From an uncultured Bacteroidales bacterium (GTDB lineage Bacteria; Bacteroidota; Bacteroidia; Bacteroidales; UBA932), in contig CANRID010000019.1 in the NCBI GenBank assembly GCA_947630665.1, positions 1-39,760 of the forward strand: 39,760 nucleotides of DNA. Reading direction: 5' to 3'. Made by a program: the position numbers and the translations under genes. The notes below the pieces were generated by a model. That model had not been told where the DNA came from. It made no database searches and saw only the letters and a program-made list of their open reading frames with translations. Every line of letters starts with the position of its first letter. Position 1 is the stretch's first letter. Of the stretch, positions 24,145 to 33,709 are shown in pieces.

Positions 24145-25908
24145 ATGAAAAGTTTTCTGAAAACCCTGCTCGCCGCATTCGTCGGTTCCTTAGCAGCCCT
24201 GTTCGTTTGCGGATTCTTCTTTTTCATCATAATCGGTTCCCTTGCCGTGCTGACAGACGAAAAAACGCCTGTCGTACCATCATCCGCCATATTGAAAATC
24301 GATTTTTCCCAGCCGATTACGGAACAAAGCACCGATGACCCGCTGGCAGGATTTTCGTTAGTAAATCCACAGATAGCGTCCAGAACACTGGGTATTCTCC
24401 CGGTAATCCAGGCTATCGAGAGAGCCGCCACAGACCCGGCCATCCGGTTTATTTATCTGAATCCCCAAAATATGAATATAGGGATGGCGCAACTTGAAGA
24501 AATGCGGAATGCATTGCTGGAATTCAGAAAATCCGGAAAACCGGTCATCGCCTACAGCGACAACTATTCTCAGGGAAGCTATTACTTGGCATCCGCCGCC
24601 GATAAAGTGTATATAAACAAAGACGGCACCGTCCTTATGTCCGGGTTAGGAAGCAATATAATGTTTTTCAAAGATCTGTTGGATAAATTAGGAATTCAGG
24701 TACAACTGATCCGGCACGGAAAATTCAAGGCGGCTGCGGAGCAATTCATAGCCTCTACCATCAGCAAGGAAAACCGGGAGCAGAACCAGGCCATGCTGGA
24801 TGCTATCTGGGGAACATGGCTCTCCGACATCGGTGAAAGCCGGGACATCGATCCGGCGCATCTGAACGAACTGATCGACGACCTGCAGCTGGGCATGACG
24901 CCGAGTCTCATACAGAACGGCCTCGTAGATCAGGCGTTTACCCGTGAAGAAATGATCGGGCAGCTTTGCACGCTGTTCGAAGTGGAAAAAGAAAAGGATC
25001 TGCGGGCGATAGCCCTTGCCGATTATATCAAGGCCACGGCCACGACCGACCTCAAGACAAAGGACAAAATCGCCGTCATATATGCCACCGGCGAGATTAC
25101 CATGGAGGGGAACGAGCTGTCGGCCAAGAAATATGCTCCCCTGATAGCCCAGGTACGGAAAGATTCTACCATTAAGGGAGTAGTGTTGAGGGTAAATTCT
25201 CCGGGAGGAGACACTCAGGCGGCCGAAATTATCGATAACGAACTGCAATTGCTGCGGGCCGTGAAACCTTTGATCGTAAGTTTCGGAGACTACGCCGCCT
25301 CAGGCGGGTACTGGATTTCCGCCCAAGGCGACCGGATTTTTACGGACAAAACCACGCTGACCGGTTCCATCGGCGTATTCAGTCTGTTCCTCAACTACGG
25401 GAAAGGGCTGAAAGAGCATCTGGATATCAACAGTGTGAGCATCACCACCAACCAGCACACGGACATGTTCAGCGGCCTGCGTCCGCTGGACGAAAAAGAG
25501 CAGGACTACATGAAAAATTTTGTAGAAACGATATACGGACGCTTTACGGAACTGGTTTCCGCCGGACGGGATCTGCCTTTGGCATACGTGGATTCCATTG
25601 GACAGGGAAGAGTATGGACCGGATCGGACGCCCTCAAAATCAAGTTGGCGGATCAAGCGGGCGGACTCCGGGACGCAATCCTCTATACGGCCGCGCGACT
25701 GAATCTGGAAAAGTTCCGCTTATTAGAATTTCCCGTACAAAAGACCTACATGGAAAAACTTCTTTCCTCCTTGAGCGACGCGGGAAGCAATGTACGGACG
25801 CTGACCGATCCCGCCGCCATGCTGGAAAAGACATATTCGGAACTCAAACAGTTCAACGGACTGAAGACATTCGCCCGGTTACCGTATATATACGATTTCC
25901 AATACTAA
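24145..25908 (+). CDS. sppA: Signal peptide peptidase SppA, 67-kDa type
   Basis: The 587-residue membrane-anchored serine protease degrades signal peptides left after secretion. A single N-terminal transmembrane segment (FVGSLAALFVCGFFFFIIIGSLAVL) is followed by tandem SppA domains. The expected catalytic Lys is Lys154 in YYLASAADKVYI, and the nucleophile is Ser386 in YAASGGYWIS; both are present. RVNSPGGDTQAAE marks the second ClpP-like domain. Length fits the duplicated form. It is transcribed divergently from the TonB receptor. Confidence 0.95.
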   Translation: MKSFLKTLLAAFVGSLAALFVCGFFFFIIIGSLAVLTDEKTPVVPSSAILKIDFSQPITEQSTDDPLAGFSLVNPQIASRTLGILPVIQAIERAATDPAIRFIYLNPQNMNIGMAQLEEMRNALLEFRKSGKPVIAYSDNYSQGSYYLASAADKVYINKDGTVLMSGLGSNIMFFKDLLDKLGIQVQLIRHGKFKAAAEQFIASTISKENREQNQAMLDAIWGTWLSDIGESRDIDPAHLNELIDDLQLGMTPSLIQNGLVDQAFTREEMIGQLCTLFEVEKEKDLRAIALADYIKATATTDLKTKDKIAVIYATGEITMEGNELSAKKYAPLIAQVRKDSTIKGVVLRVNSPGGDTQAAEIIDNELQLLRAVKPLIVSFGDYAASGGYWISAQGDRIFTDKTTLTGSIGVFSLFLNYGKGLKEHLDINSVSITTNQHTDMFSGLRPLDEKEQDYMKNFVETIYGRFTELVSAGRDLPLAYVDSIGQGRVWTGSDALKIKLADQAGGLRDAILYTAARLNLEKFRLLEFPVQKTYMEKLLSSLSDAGSNVRTLTDPAAMLEKTYSELKQFNGLKTFARLPYIYDFQY

Positions 25909-25949
25909 AATTATACGGAATAAACAGACCGCACCGGTGAACTCCGGGG

Positions 25950-27347
25950 CTAAAGAACGGATACTTCTATTTTCAGCGCCCTCCGGGTGGAAGCGTCGAT
26001 TTTATAATCTTCGCTGATACCCAGACCGGCCAAACAGAAAATATCGCTTCCGTTTCCGCAAGCAAGCAGTACGGGAACGAGGGAGCGGACCGCATAGGGC
26101 ACCTTTTTGTCTGTCAGATAATCGGATACTTTTTTTCTGCCCCGCATACCGTACGGCCTGAACCGGTCTCCCGGACGGAACGGACGGCACAATAGCGGGA
26201 AACGGAGGCGATCCGCAGAAACATACAAGATTCGGGGGCTGTCCCTCAAAATCTCCGCCTTATCCGGAAACGAATCCGTAAGCGAAAGCCGCACCAGCAG
26301 CTTCCCGAACCGGAATTCGGCAACCAGCGCCTCATTTTCAGAAAACATTTCTTCTTCTCGGACAGTCACTGGAGGAATTTCCCGCATTACCTCCGCCGGA
26401 TAAATCTTAATGAATCCTCTCTCCTTCACCGCCATATAGGATCCCGACAAATACTGTTTCACCGGAACTTCCGCCGCAGCAACCGCCATCCGGTCGATCT
26501 GGGAAGCGCTGAAACCGTAAGGAGACATTATTTCATACAGCCAGTAAGGATAAAACTCCTCCTGCAACAACCGGGAGATATCGATCCGGGAAACCCCATA
26601 AATATCGGAGGCTTCCGGTTCTTCCTCCAACAACATCCTCTTTTCCTCAGCCAGACGGGACAAAATGCGGTTGCCCATATCGAAATACCGCATATCGCGG
26701 TTAAGAGTACGCACTACCGAAGGGTTTATTTTCTTCAATTGCCCGAATACTTCGTTTCGGATACGATTGCGGGCATAATCCGATTCCAGATTGGTTTTAT
26801 CCGTCCTGTACGATATTCCGTTCTCCTGATCGTATCTTTCTATTTCCTCCCGCGTAAATTCCAGCAGCGGACGGATAATCCGGCCTCTGACCTGCCGCAT
26901 GCCGCAAAGCCCTTTCATGCCTGTCCCCCGCACTATATTAAGCAGCAGGGTCTCGGCATTATCGTCCGCATGATGGGCTACCGCCAGATAATCGAATCCG
27001 TATTCCTCCATCAATTCTTCGAACCATCCGTACCTGAGTTCGCGGGCCGCCATCTCGATAGAGAAACCGCGCTCCCGGGAATAGGCCATCGTATCCACAC
27101 ATTTTGTAAAAAGCCTCAGAGAGTTATTTTTACACCATTCCTCCACATACGCCTGATCCGCCCGGCTGTCTGCACCGCGCAAACAAAAATTCATGTGGGC
27201 GACCGATACTTCCGGAGCTAAAGAGCTGTTGCACAACAAATGCAGCAGACACATGGAATCGGCTCCCCCGCTCACCGCAGCCAATATGCGCAAATTCCCG
27301 TCGGGAATCAGTTCTTTCAACTTCCTGTCGAATCTATCCTGCATCAT
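25950..27347 (-). CDS. tilS: tRNA(Ile)-lysidine synthetase
   Basis: The 465-residue enzyme modifies C34 of tRNA-Ile(CAU) to lysidine so that it reads AUA. The ATP pyrophosphatase P-loop SGGADS is at residues 26-31; VAHHADDNAETLLLNIVRGTG and YARNRIRNEV are family signatures. The C-terminal TilS substrate-binding domain follows from about 385 (RPFRPGDRFRPYGMRGRKKVSDYL). It is the last gene of the proS unit and converges with sppA. Confidence 0.95.
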   Translation of the reverse strand: MMQDRFDRKLKELIPDGNLRILAAVSGGADSMCLLHLLCNSSLAPEVSVAHMNFCLRGADSRADQAYVEEWCKNNSLRLFTKCVDTMAYSRERGFSIEMAARELRYGWFEELMEEYGFDYLAVAHHADDNAETLLLNIVRGTGMKGLCGMRQVRGRIIRPLLEFTREEIERYDQENGISYRTDKTNLESDYARNRIRNEVFGQLKKINPSVVRTLNRDMRYFDMGNRILSRLAEEKRMLLEEEPEASDIYGVSRIDISRLLQEEFYPYWLYEIMSPYGFSASQIDRMAVAAAEVPVKQYLSGSYMAVKERGFIKIYPAEVMREIPPVTVREEEMFSENEALVAEFRFGKLLVRLSLTDSFPDKAEILRDSPRILYVSADRLRFPLLCRPFRPGDRFRPYGMRGRKKVSDYLTDKKVPYAVRSLVPVLLACGNGSDIFCLAGLGISEDYKIDASTRRALKIEVSVL

Positions 27348-27365
27348 TTTATTTCATTATTATTT

Positions 27366-27374
27366 TCCCGACAG
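27366..27374 (+). repeat. TCCCGACAG copy between the DUF3078 gene and tilS
   Basis: It occupies the 45-base gap, 19 bases before the tilS start in the transcribed direction. Confidence 0.6.
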
Positions 27375-27392
27375 GGGTTCCGGGGGCATCAT

Positions 27393-28394
27393 TTATTTCT
27401 TGAAATTCCCGAAAGTATAGGAAAAGTTCAGGCTGAAAACTTCCTTGAACTGAACCCGGGGGGCCTGATTTCCGGCTTTATCCGCTATCAAGACATTATT
27501 ATCGTATACAAGGTTCGTTCTCAAACCGGCAGAAAGGAATTTATTGACCTTGAAATCCGCTTGCAAATCCCAGTTGATCTGAATATTCTGCGGCTGATTC
27601 AGGTAATCGGAAAACAGGGTCAGCGTAGAATTGACCTTACAGTTTTTAAAGACTTCCATTTTGAAATCCCCCTTCAACTGCGCTCCCAACTCGAGCCTCA
27701 CCGGCTCATCGGCTTCGTTACCGTATTTCTCCCGCAGGGACTCTACCGTTACGATCACCAAGCTGGCGGTTACCGGAGAAAAGTTAACGGAGAAAACATT
27801 CCCTTTCCCGGGCTTATAGTCCAATCCAAGCCCCAAAGAGGTGTAGGCCGGAGCCAGAAATTGCGAAATTCTCCGGGGTCCCGAAGAAGGATATTCGAAA
27901 CCGGGCGAAAATTGCGATTTGAAATTATAAATAGCCGAAAAATAGAACTTGTCGAATGCATTGTATCCGAACTTGCTGTCCAGAATCACCTTGTCATCGC
28001 TTTTGCGGTAGCCGTCCTTAAAGGACTGGATAAAACCGTAGGCGAACTGGCCCCGGTTCTCCCAATACATATTCCCTTTGGCATAATTGATATGCATATT
28101 CAGATATGCGTTCATAGCGATCGACCCCGAACCTCCGGCCGCCCAATTCGTCAGGGATACCTGGGAAAAGCCCAGTTCGGTCAGCATTCCCTTGGTCCAG
28201 TACTTGGGAGGTTCCACCGGCTCGTAACTGATTACAGGCACCGGGATTCTGGAACCGATGGCCCGGATCAAAGCCTGGGAACCGCTCAACCGGAGCAGAG
28301 TATCCTGCAATACCTGTCCGTTCTGGGAAAAAACGCACGCAGGAAAAAGCATGGACAACAGCAGGAATATTTTTTTAACAGCAGGCGCCACCAT
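27393..28394 (-). CDS. DUF3078 outer-membrane beta-barrel protein
   Basis: The 333-residue protein starts with a signal peptide (KKIFLLLSMLFPACVFSQ) and continues as alternating amphipathic strands ending with an aromatic strand (FSLNFSYTFGNFKK), typical of a beta-barrel. The WTKGMLTELGFSQVSLTNWAAGGSGSIAMN segment is characteristic of DUF3078, a Bacteroidota family without known function. An ATG 12 codons upstream (28430) would also be open, but 28394 gives the better signal peptide. Confidence 0.85.
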   Translation of the reverse strand: MVAPAVKKIFLLLSMLFPACVFSQNGQVLQDTLLRLSGSQALIRAIGSRIPVPVISYEPVEPPKYWTKGMLTELGFSQVSLTNWAAGGSGSIAMNAYLNMHINYAKGNMYWENRGQFAYGFIQSFKDGYRKSDDKVILDSKFGYNAFDKFYFSAIYNFKSQFSPGFEYPSSGPRRISQFLAPAYTSLGLGLDYKPGKGNVFSVNFSPVTASLVIVTVESLREKYGNEADEPVRLELGAQLKGDFKMEVFKNCKVNSTLTLFSDYLNQPQNIQINWDLQADFKVNKFLSAGLRTNLVYDNNVLIADKAGNQAPRVQFKEVFSLNFSYTFGNFKK

Positions 28395-28432
28395 CGTTGA
28401 AACAGTAATTAAAGCAAGTTCCGGATTCAAAA

Positions 28433-29134
28433 TTATTCGTTATTCAAGACATCGTCCGAATTATACTTGTAGCCCATCCGTTTGCCGGTACGCATTTTGG
28501 CGCTTTCTATTTTGGCATTGATCTGTTCCACGCTGGCCACTTTTACCAGATCGAACGGAGGCACCAACAAATCGAAAGACAACGTATAAAGCATGGCGGA
28601 TTCCACAAAATTCATAAGTTCTTCCCTGCACAAGACGATCTTTCCGAAATTGGAAATTTTCTGACGGCTTTGCCGTTTTCCTTCCACGAAGAAGAATTTA
28701 TCTTTATTGACAAACATCCGGGCCACAAGATAGCCTAAATCCTCCACCCGATTGAATTTCAAGGAATCGGACAGAAAATTATACACGCTTATCACCCCGC
28801 AGTAAGTATTGTAAGGGCCTTCTTTCGCATAAGGATTTTTCCATACGGCATGATCCCGGTCGAATTGGAAAATATCCGTGTGCATGCTGAATATCAGCAC
28901 ATCGTCCGCAAATTTCAACTCCGCCTCGAACTTTCCGCGATCCCGGTACTCCAGCCGTATCCGCCTATCGTTGGTGGTTTCCAGCATTTCGTTCAGATCG
29001 TTGCTGATCTCTCCCAAAATCTCTTTCAGCTGATTGAATATCTCTAAAGACTGGTCGTAAACCTTCGCCTTGATTTGGGCCTTGTCGTTAAGTCCCGACA
29101 GTATTTTCTGTTGTGCCGAGGAACCTGCTGCCAT
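28433..29134 (-). CDS. Conserved hypothetical protein between proS and the DUF3078 gene
   Basis: The 233-residue protein has no signal peptide or membrane segment. The first 70 residues look helical and may form a coiled coil (QSLEIFNQLKEILGEISNDLNEML). The remainder mixes strands and helices, with LVARMFVNKDKFFFVEGKRQ as a conspicuous basic/aromatic stretch. I do not recognise a functional family. The start at 29134 avoids a larger overlap with proS; a start at 29179 would overlap the proS end by 11 bases. Confidence 0.75.
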   Translation of the reverse strand: MAAGSSAQQKILSGLNDKAQIKAKVYDQSLEIFNQLKEILGEISNDLNEMLETTNDRRIRLEYRDRGKFEAELKFADDVLIFSMHTDIFQFDRDHAVWKNPYAKEGPYNTYCGVISVYNFLSDSLKFNRVEDLGYLVARMFVNKDKFFFVEGKRQSRQKISNFGKIVLCREELMNFVESAMLYTLSFDLLVPPFDLVKVASVEQINAKIESAKMRTGKRMGYKYNSDDVLNNE

Positions 29135-29168
29135 AATGAATTTTTTTAAAGTTTTATATTTTATCGAA

Positions 29169-30647
29169 TCAGTAAGCACGGGCGAAAATCACGCGCTGTC
29201 GGGAAGGCCGTCCGGAATAAATACATTTGCCCTCTTCCATGATTACGTCCGTATCCGTAGGAATACAGCGGATGGTCGCCTTGGTCTCCTCCTTGATTTT
29301 TTCCTCCGTCTCCCGGGTGCCGTCCCAATGGCAGAGCAGGAAACCGCCCTCCTCGATTCTTTTCTTGAATTCCTCATACGTATCCACTTTATAGGTATGG
29401 GATTCCCGGAATGCCAGCGCCTTTTTATAAATATTCTCCTGTATATCGTCCATCAGCGCCACGATATGCTGCGCAAGACCCTCCAAAGGCATCGATTCCT
29501 TGGACAATGTATCCCTGCGCACCACTTCCGCCGTATCGTTCTGCAAGTCTTTCGGTCCCATGGCCACTCTCACAGGAACGCCTTTAAGCTCCCATTCAGC
29601 GAATTTGAAACCGCTCCGCACATTGTCGCGGTCATCTATCCTTACGGTCAGCCCGGCCTTTTCCAGCCGGTCTTTCAAATCCTCCATCCGTCCGATTACC
29701 GCCGCATGTTCCTCTTCCGTCTTGAAAATAGGAACCATCGCCACATGCACAGGAGCCAGCCGGGGAGGAAGCACCAATCCGTTATTATCTCCGTGAGCCA
29801 TTATCAACGCTCCCATCAGCCGGGTGGATACCCCCCAGGAAGTAGCCCAGACATAATCCAGTTTCCCCTCCCTGTTGGCGAATTTCACATCGAACGCACG
29901 GGCGAAATTCTGACCCAGAAAATGGGAAGTCCCCGCCTGCAGGGCTTTTCCGTCCTGCATCATCGCCTCTATACATAAAGTGTCCACCGCTCCGGCGAAC
30001 CGTTCGCTTTCCGTCTTGTGCCCCACTACTACCGGCAACGCCATAAACTCCCTCGCGAAGCGGGCATATACGTTCACCATCCTGTTGGCTTCCTCTATGG
30101 CTTCCTGTTCCGTAGCATGGGCGGTATGGCCCTCCTGCCACAAGAATTCGGCCGTACGCAAAAACAGCCGCGTACGCATTTCCCAGCGCACGACATTCGC
30201 CCATTGGTTGCATAAGACAGGCAGATCCCTGTATGAGGTAATCCAGTTTTTATAAGTATTCCATATAATGGTTTCGGAAGTAGGCCGCACGATAAGCTCT
30301 TCTTCCAGTTTTGCATCCGGATCGACAATCACTCCGGGACCATCCGGATTTACCATCAGCCGATGGTGGGTAACTACGGCACACTCTTTCGCGAACCCTT
30401 CTACATGCTCGGCCTCCTTACTTAGAAAAGATTTGGGGATGAACAAGGGGAAATATGCATTCTGATGTCCGGTTTCCTTGAACATCTTGTCTAACTGGTG
30501 CTGCATTTTCTCCCATATCGCATATCCGTAAGGTTTAATAACCATGCAACCCCTCACCGCCGAATTCTCGGCCAGATCGGCTTTAACTACCAGGTTATTG
30601 TACCATTGGGAATAATTATCTTCTCTGTTCGTTACCTCTTTTGCCAT
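29169..30647 (-). CDS. proS: Prolyl-tRNA synthetase, archaeal/eukaryotic type
   Basis: The 492-residue class II synthetase is of the short type without the bacterial editing insertion. Motifs include [17 protein letters not shown] near the N-terminus, the motif-2 region [34 protein letters not shown], and [19 protein letters not shown]. The zinc-binding-like C-terminal domain ends in ARAY. This type is normal for Bacteroidota. It leads a four-gene unit with a hypothetical, DUF3078 and tilS. Confidence 0.95.
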   Translation of the reverse strand: MAKEVTNREDNYSQWYNNLVVKADLAENSAVRGCMVIKPYGYAIWEKMQHQLDKMFKETGHQNAYFPLFIPKSFLSKEAEHVEGFAKECAVVTHHRLMVNPDGPGVIVDPDAKLEEELIVRPTSETIIWNTYKNWITSYRDLPVLCNQWANVVRWEMRTRLFLRTAEFLWQEGHTAHATEQEAIEEANRMVNVYARFAREFMALPVVVGHKTESERFAGAVDTLCIEAMMQDGKALQAGTSHFLGQNFARAFDVKFANREGKLDYVWATSWGVSTRLMGALIMAHGDNNGLVLPPRLAPVHVAMVPIFKTEEEHAAVIGRMEDLKDRLEKAGLTVRIDDRDNVRSGFKFAEWELKGVPVRVAMGPKDLQNDTAEVVRRDTLSKESMPLEGLAQHIVALMDDIQENIYKKALAFRESHTYKVDTYEEFKKRIEEGGFLLCHWDGTRETEEKIKEETKATIRCIPTDTDVIMEEGKCIYSGRPSRQRVIFARAY

Positions 30648-30711
30648 TTTTTTGTTAATTAATAGATTAGATTTATCGATTCAAAAAGGTTATTTATGGA
30701 ATAATTTTTGA

Positions 30712-30719
30712 TATATTTG
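30712..30719 (+). promoter_or_regulatory. -7 element of the Trp-rich lipoprotein gene
   Basis: TATATTTG is an exact consensus match, 52 bases before the ATG. A TTTG directly next to it (30707-30710) is too close to act as its -33 element. Confidence 0.5.
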
Positions 30720-30760
30720 CATTAACTAAGCCACAAAAATACAAAATAAATTAAATTACA

Positions 30761-30766
30761 AGGAGG
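30761..30766 (+). promoter_or_regulatory. Strong Shine-Dalgarno sequence AGGAGG
   Basis: AGGAGG lies five bases before the ATG at 30772. Such a full match is unusual beside the other starts in this window and fixes the lipoprotein start. Confidence 0.7.
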
Positions 30767-30771
30767 TAAAA

Positions 30772-32025
30772 ATGAAAAACAACATCTTATTTCTTTTAGC
30801 TGCGGGTATTTTCGCCTTCTCCTCTTGTGGCACCTCTAACCGCGCTTCGTATGCCGGACTGGAATACCAGAACGGTATTTATTATACTCCCGACACCCGG
30901 GTGGAACAGGCTTACGCACAATCTCAGACAGAACTGTCAGATTTGCAGCAACAGACCCGCCAGACCATCGGCAACGGGAACCGCGCGGCCGGGTATAATG
31001 CCGATAACGGCGTGAAAACCATTTTTGTAGGAGATACCAATCGAGTAGATATCGATTATAATCCCGATATTACCTATTCTATCGTGGACGATGACGAAAG
31101 CTACGAAGCCCGTCTGAGAAAATTCGACAGCCCTTCCTATACGATCAATATCGATATGAGAACGGGATACGGGTGGGATGATCCGTGGTTCAATCCCTGG
31201 TGGGGGCCTTATTACAGTTGGTACCGCCCTTACAGCATCGCCTGGAGAACCGGATGGTATAACCCGTGGTGGGATTCGTATTATTCATGGTACGGACCGG
31301 GATGGGGATATTCCTGGTGGAACTCGGGATGGTACGACCCTTGGTGGGGATGGCACGGATGGTACGGCTGGTACGATCCTTGGCGGAGCCCGTGGTGGTA
31401 CGATTACGGATGGGGCCCGGGTCCGGGTCCGGCTCATCACCATGGAGCGGATATCTATTACGGCAGACGCACTCCCGCTACCGGAGGATCTACTTATTCC
31501 ACTGCAAACAGGCCGAACACCGCAGGAAGCACTTACAGGAGAAATCCTAACCTGAGCCAGATCCGCGGCAATACATACAATAGCGCAGGAAGACCGGCCG
31601 GACAGCCCGCCGCCAATACGAATAGCGGAGGAAGCATATATCGCAGAGGCGGCAACAACGGCATTCACAACGGGGCCGTTTACAATAACTCCGCCGCCGA
31701 TAAAGGACAGGCCGGAACTGCCGCAAGATCGAACTACGGGACTTCCCAGAAAAACGGTTCATCTTCGCAAAGCAGCATGTACAGGCGGTCCGCAACTCCG
31801 GCAAGAAATAATTCGGGCACTACCGGAACGACAGTACGCAGCAACTCCGGAAGCACCTATTCCACCCCTGCACGATCCAATACCGGCACTTCATATAACA
31901 GAAGCGCTTCTCCGGTATATAACAGCGGCACTTACAGCACCGGAAGCAGCACCGGAAGGAGTTCAAGCTCCAGCACCGGCAGTTCGACGGTACGCTCCAG
32001 CGGGTCTTCATACAGAAGGAGATAA
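30772..32025 (+). CDS. Tryptophan/tyrosine/glycine-rich lipoprotein
   Basis: The 417-residue protein has a lipoprotein signal with lipobox FSSC (Cys19). Residues 20-125 form an ordinary mixed region (VKTIFVGDTNRVDIDYN). Residues about 130-222 are extremely rich in Trp, Tyr, Gly and Pro in PWW, GWY and SWY units, ending in a His-rich GPAHHHGAD. From about 235 to the C-terminus the protein is Ser/Thr/Arg/Asn-rich with loose repeats such as STYSTxARxNT and YRR. No catalytic domain is recognised. The gene precedes a FadL/OmpP1-like porin on the same strand; the pair may be functionally linked. Confidence 0.88.
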   Translation: MKNNILFLLAAGIFAFSSCGTSNRASYAGLEYQNGIYYTPDTRVEQAYAQSQTELSDLQQQTRQTIGNGNRAAGYNADNGVKTIFVGDTNRVDIDYNPDITYSIVDDDESYEARLRKFDSPSYTINIDMRTGYGWDDPWFNPWWGPYYSWYRPYSIAWRTGWYNPWWDSYYSWYGPGWGYSWWNSGWYDPWWGWHGWYGWYDPWRSPWWYDYGWGPGPGPAHHHGADIYYGRRTPATGGSTYSTANRPNTAGSTYRRNPNLSQIRGNTYNSAGRPAGQPAANTNSGGSIYRRGGNNGIHNGAVYNNSAADKGQAGTAARSNYGTSQKNGSSSQSSMYRRSATPARNNSGTTGTTVRSNSGSTYSTPARSNTGTSYNRSASPVYNSGTYSTGSSTGRSSSSSTGSSTVRSSGSSYRRR

Positions 32026-32053
32026 TACGTTTTCCGGATGAATTTCAAGAAAT

Positions 32054-32067
32054 TTCTCTTAAGAGAA
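32054..32067. other. Perfect 14-base palindrome TTCTCTTAAGAGAA
   Basis: It lies between the lipoprotein and porin genes, about 50 bases before the porin ATG. It could be a regulator site or a small hairpin; no U-run follows. Confidence 0.5.
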
Positions 32068-32117
32068 TATTCCCGGCTGACTGACTGATTATCGGGATAC
32101 CTTAAAAATAAAAAAGC

Positions 32118-33698
32118 ATGAAAAAAATATTAACGTATTCGATGATAACGATGCTGGCCTTTTCGGGGGGCAGCATGTATGCACAAGATATAAACGACGC
32201 CCTGCGTTATTCGCAGCAATATAATGACGGAACCGCACGCAGCGTTTCCATGGGAAATGCGATGGTGGCTTTGGGAGGCGATCCGGGAGCGTTGTCCATC
32301 AACCCCGCTTCCTCCGGAGTCTATCGGTACTCCGAGTTGGTCTTTACCCCTTCCATGACTTTTACCGACAGCAAAGCGGATTATCTGGGTACCCGGACTT
32401 CCGACAACCGGTCCCGCTTCGGCGTATCCAATTTCGGATACGTAGGATCATTCGCCACCGGCCGGAAAAATTCAGGGCTGATCAACTGGAATATCGCGAT
32501 AGCTTTCAACCGCATCAACAACTTCACCTCCAGGATGTCCGCCACCGGCCGGACAGCGCAGTCGAGCTGGCTGGCCAGCTTGGCGCAAAGCACTGCGGGA
32601 ATTTACGGCCAGTCCTTGGATATTAACAGCCAAAGAGATCCTTTTGCACAGAATCTGCCATGGAACTCCATTTTGGGATGGAATACCTCCCTTTTGGATA
32701 CATTGCCGGATTCGGGATACGATTATATGGGGGCGACCGAAAATCTCGAAGGGTACAATATCGTTATCGGAGGGGAACTGGACCAGCGGTTCTCGCGGGA
32801 GAGCACCGGAAACGTTTCCGAGGCGATACTCAATTTCGGAGGCAACATTTCCAACAAGCTGTTCTTCGGAATCAATATCGGAATCCAGAGCATCTGGTAC
32901 GAGTATAACGAATATTATTCCGAGACGGCCGTAAATCCTGCGGATTTCAACAGTAAATTCCGCCACTTTTCCCATTCGTATCACCAAAGCACTTCGGGAA
33001 CCGGAGTCAACCTGAAAGCGGGCATCATATATCTTCCCGTCAAAGGTCTCAGGTTAGGCGCCAGCATTTCCACCCCTACCTGGACATATCTGTATCAAAA
33101 ATGGGAAACGCGTATGACGTCCGATTTTACGGACGGATACAACCAGGATCTGCTTTCGCCTTTGGGAACCTACAATTACCGGGTAAATACCCCGTTCCGC
33201 TGGAATGCGGGCGCGGCTTACACATTCGGAAAAATAGGAGTGCTGAGCGCCGATTACGAGCGCGTGAACTATTCCAAAATGAAAATGTTCGACCGGGATG
33301 ATAATGATTTCGTTTTCAATGAAGAGAATCAGCATATTGCAAATTCCTTCAAGGCATCCAATATCCTGAGGGCCGGAGCGGAGATCCGCGTTCATCCGCA
33401 GTTCTCCATACGGGCCGGATACCAGCTTTATAACGACACTTTCCGGGACATTGCGGCAATAGACGAAAATACCAGACCGGTTTATCAAGACCGGAAAATC
33501 AATACCAACATAGGGTCCTTAGGAATAGGCTATGCTTCGGAGAGCGGTTTCTTTGCGGATCTGGCCTACCAGCAGCAAATGAAAAAGAGCGATGACAAGT
33601 TTTATCTGTACGATGATACTCCCGCCCAGCCGGCACCGGAAGGAGTGAATAAGTCCGGTTACTGGAAACTGCTGCTTTCGTTGGGATTCCGGTTTTAG
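32118..33698 (+). CDS. OmpP1/FadL-family outer-membrane transporter
   Basis: The 526-residue protein has a signal peptide (ILTYSMITMLAFSGGSMYAQ). The segment ARSVSMGNAMVALGGDPGALSINPASSGVY near residues 40-70 is the conserved N-terminal hatch signature of FadL/OmpP1 proteins. The rest alternates in amphipathic strands and ends in an aromatic strand (KLLLSLGFRF). Such porins admit hydrophobic compounds; the annotation 'hemin receptor' used in some Bacteroidota genomes is not supported by anything visible. It follows the lipoprotein gene with a 92-base gap. Confidence 0.88.
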   Translation: MKKILTYSMITMLAFSGGSMYAQDINDALRYSQQYNDGTARSVSMGNAMVALGGDPGALSINPASSGVYRYSELVFTPSMTFTDSKADYLGTRTSDNRSRFGVSNFGYVGSFATGRKNSGLINWNIAIAFNRINNFTSRMSATGRTAQSSWLASLAQSTAGIYGQSLDINSQRDPFAQNLPWNSILGWNTSLLDTLPDSGYDYMGATENLEGYNIVIGGELDQRFSRESTGNVSEAILNFGGNISNKLFFGINIGIQSIWYEYNEYYSETAVNPADFNSKFRHFSHSYHQSTSGTGVNLKAGIIYLPVKGLRLGASISTPTWTYLYQKWETRMTSDFTDGYNQDLLSPLGTYNYRVNTPFRWNAGAAYTFGKIGVLSADYERVNYSKMKMFDRDDNDFVFNEENQHIANSFKASNILRAGAEIRVHPQFSIRAGYQLYNDTFRDIAAIDENTRPVYQDRKINTNIGSLGIGYASESGFFADLAYQQQMKKSDDKFYLYDDTPAQPAPEGVNKSGYWKLLLSLGFRF

Positions 33699-33709
33699 GA
33701 CACGGAAAA

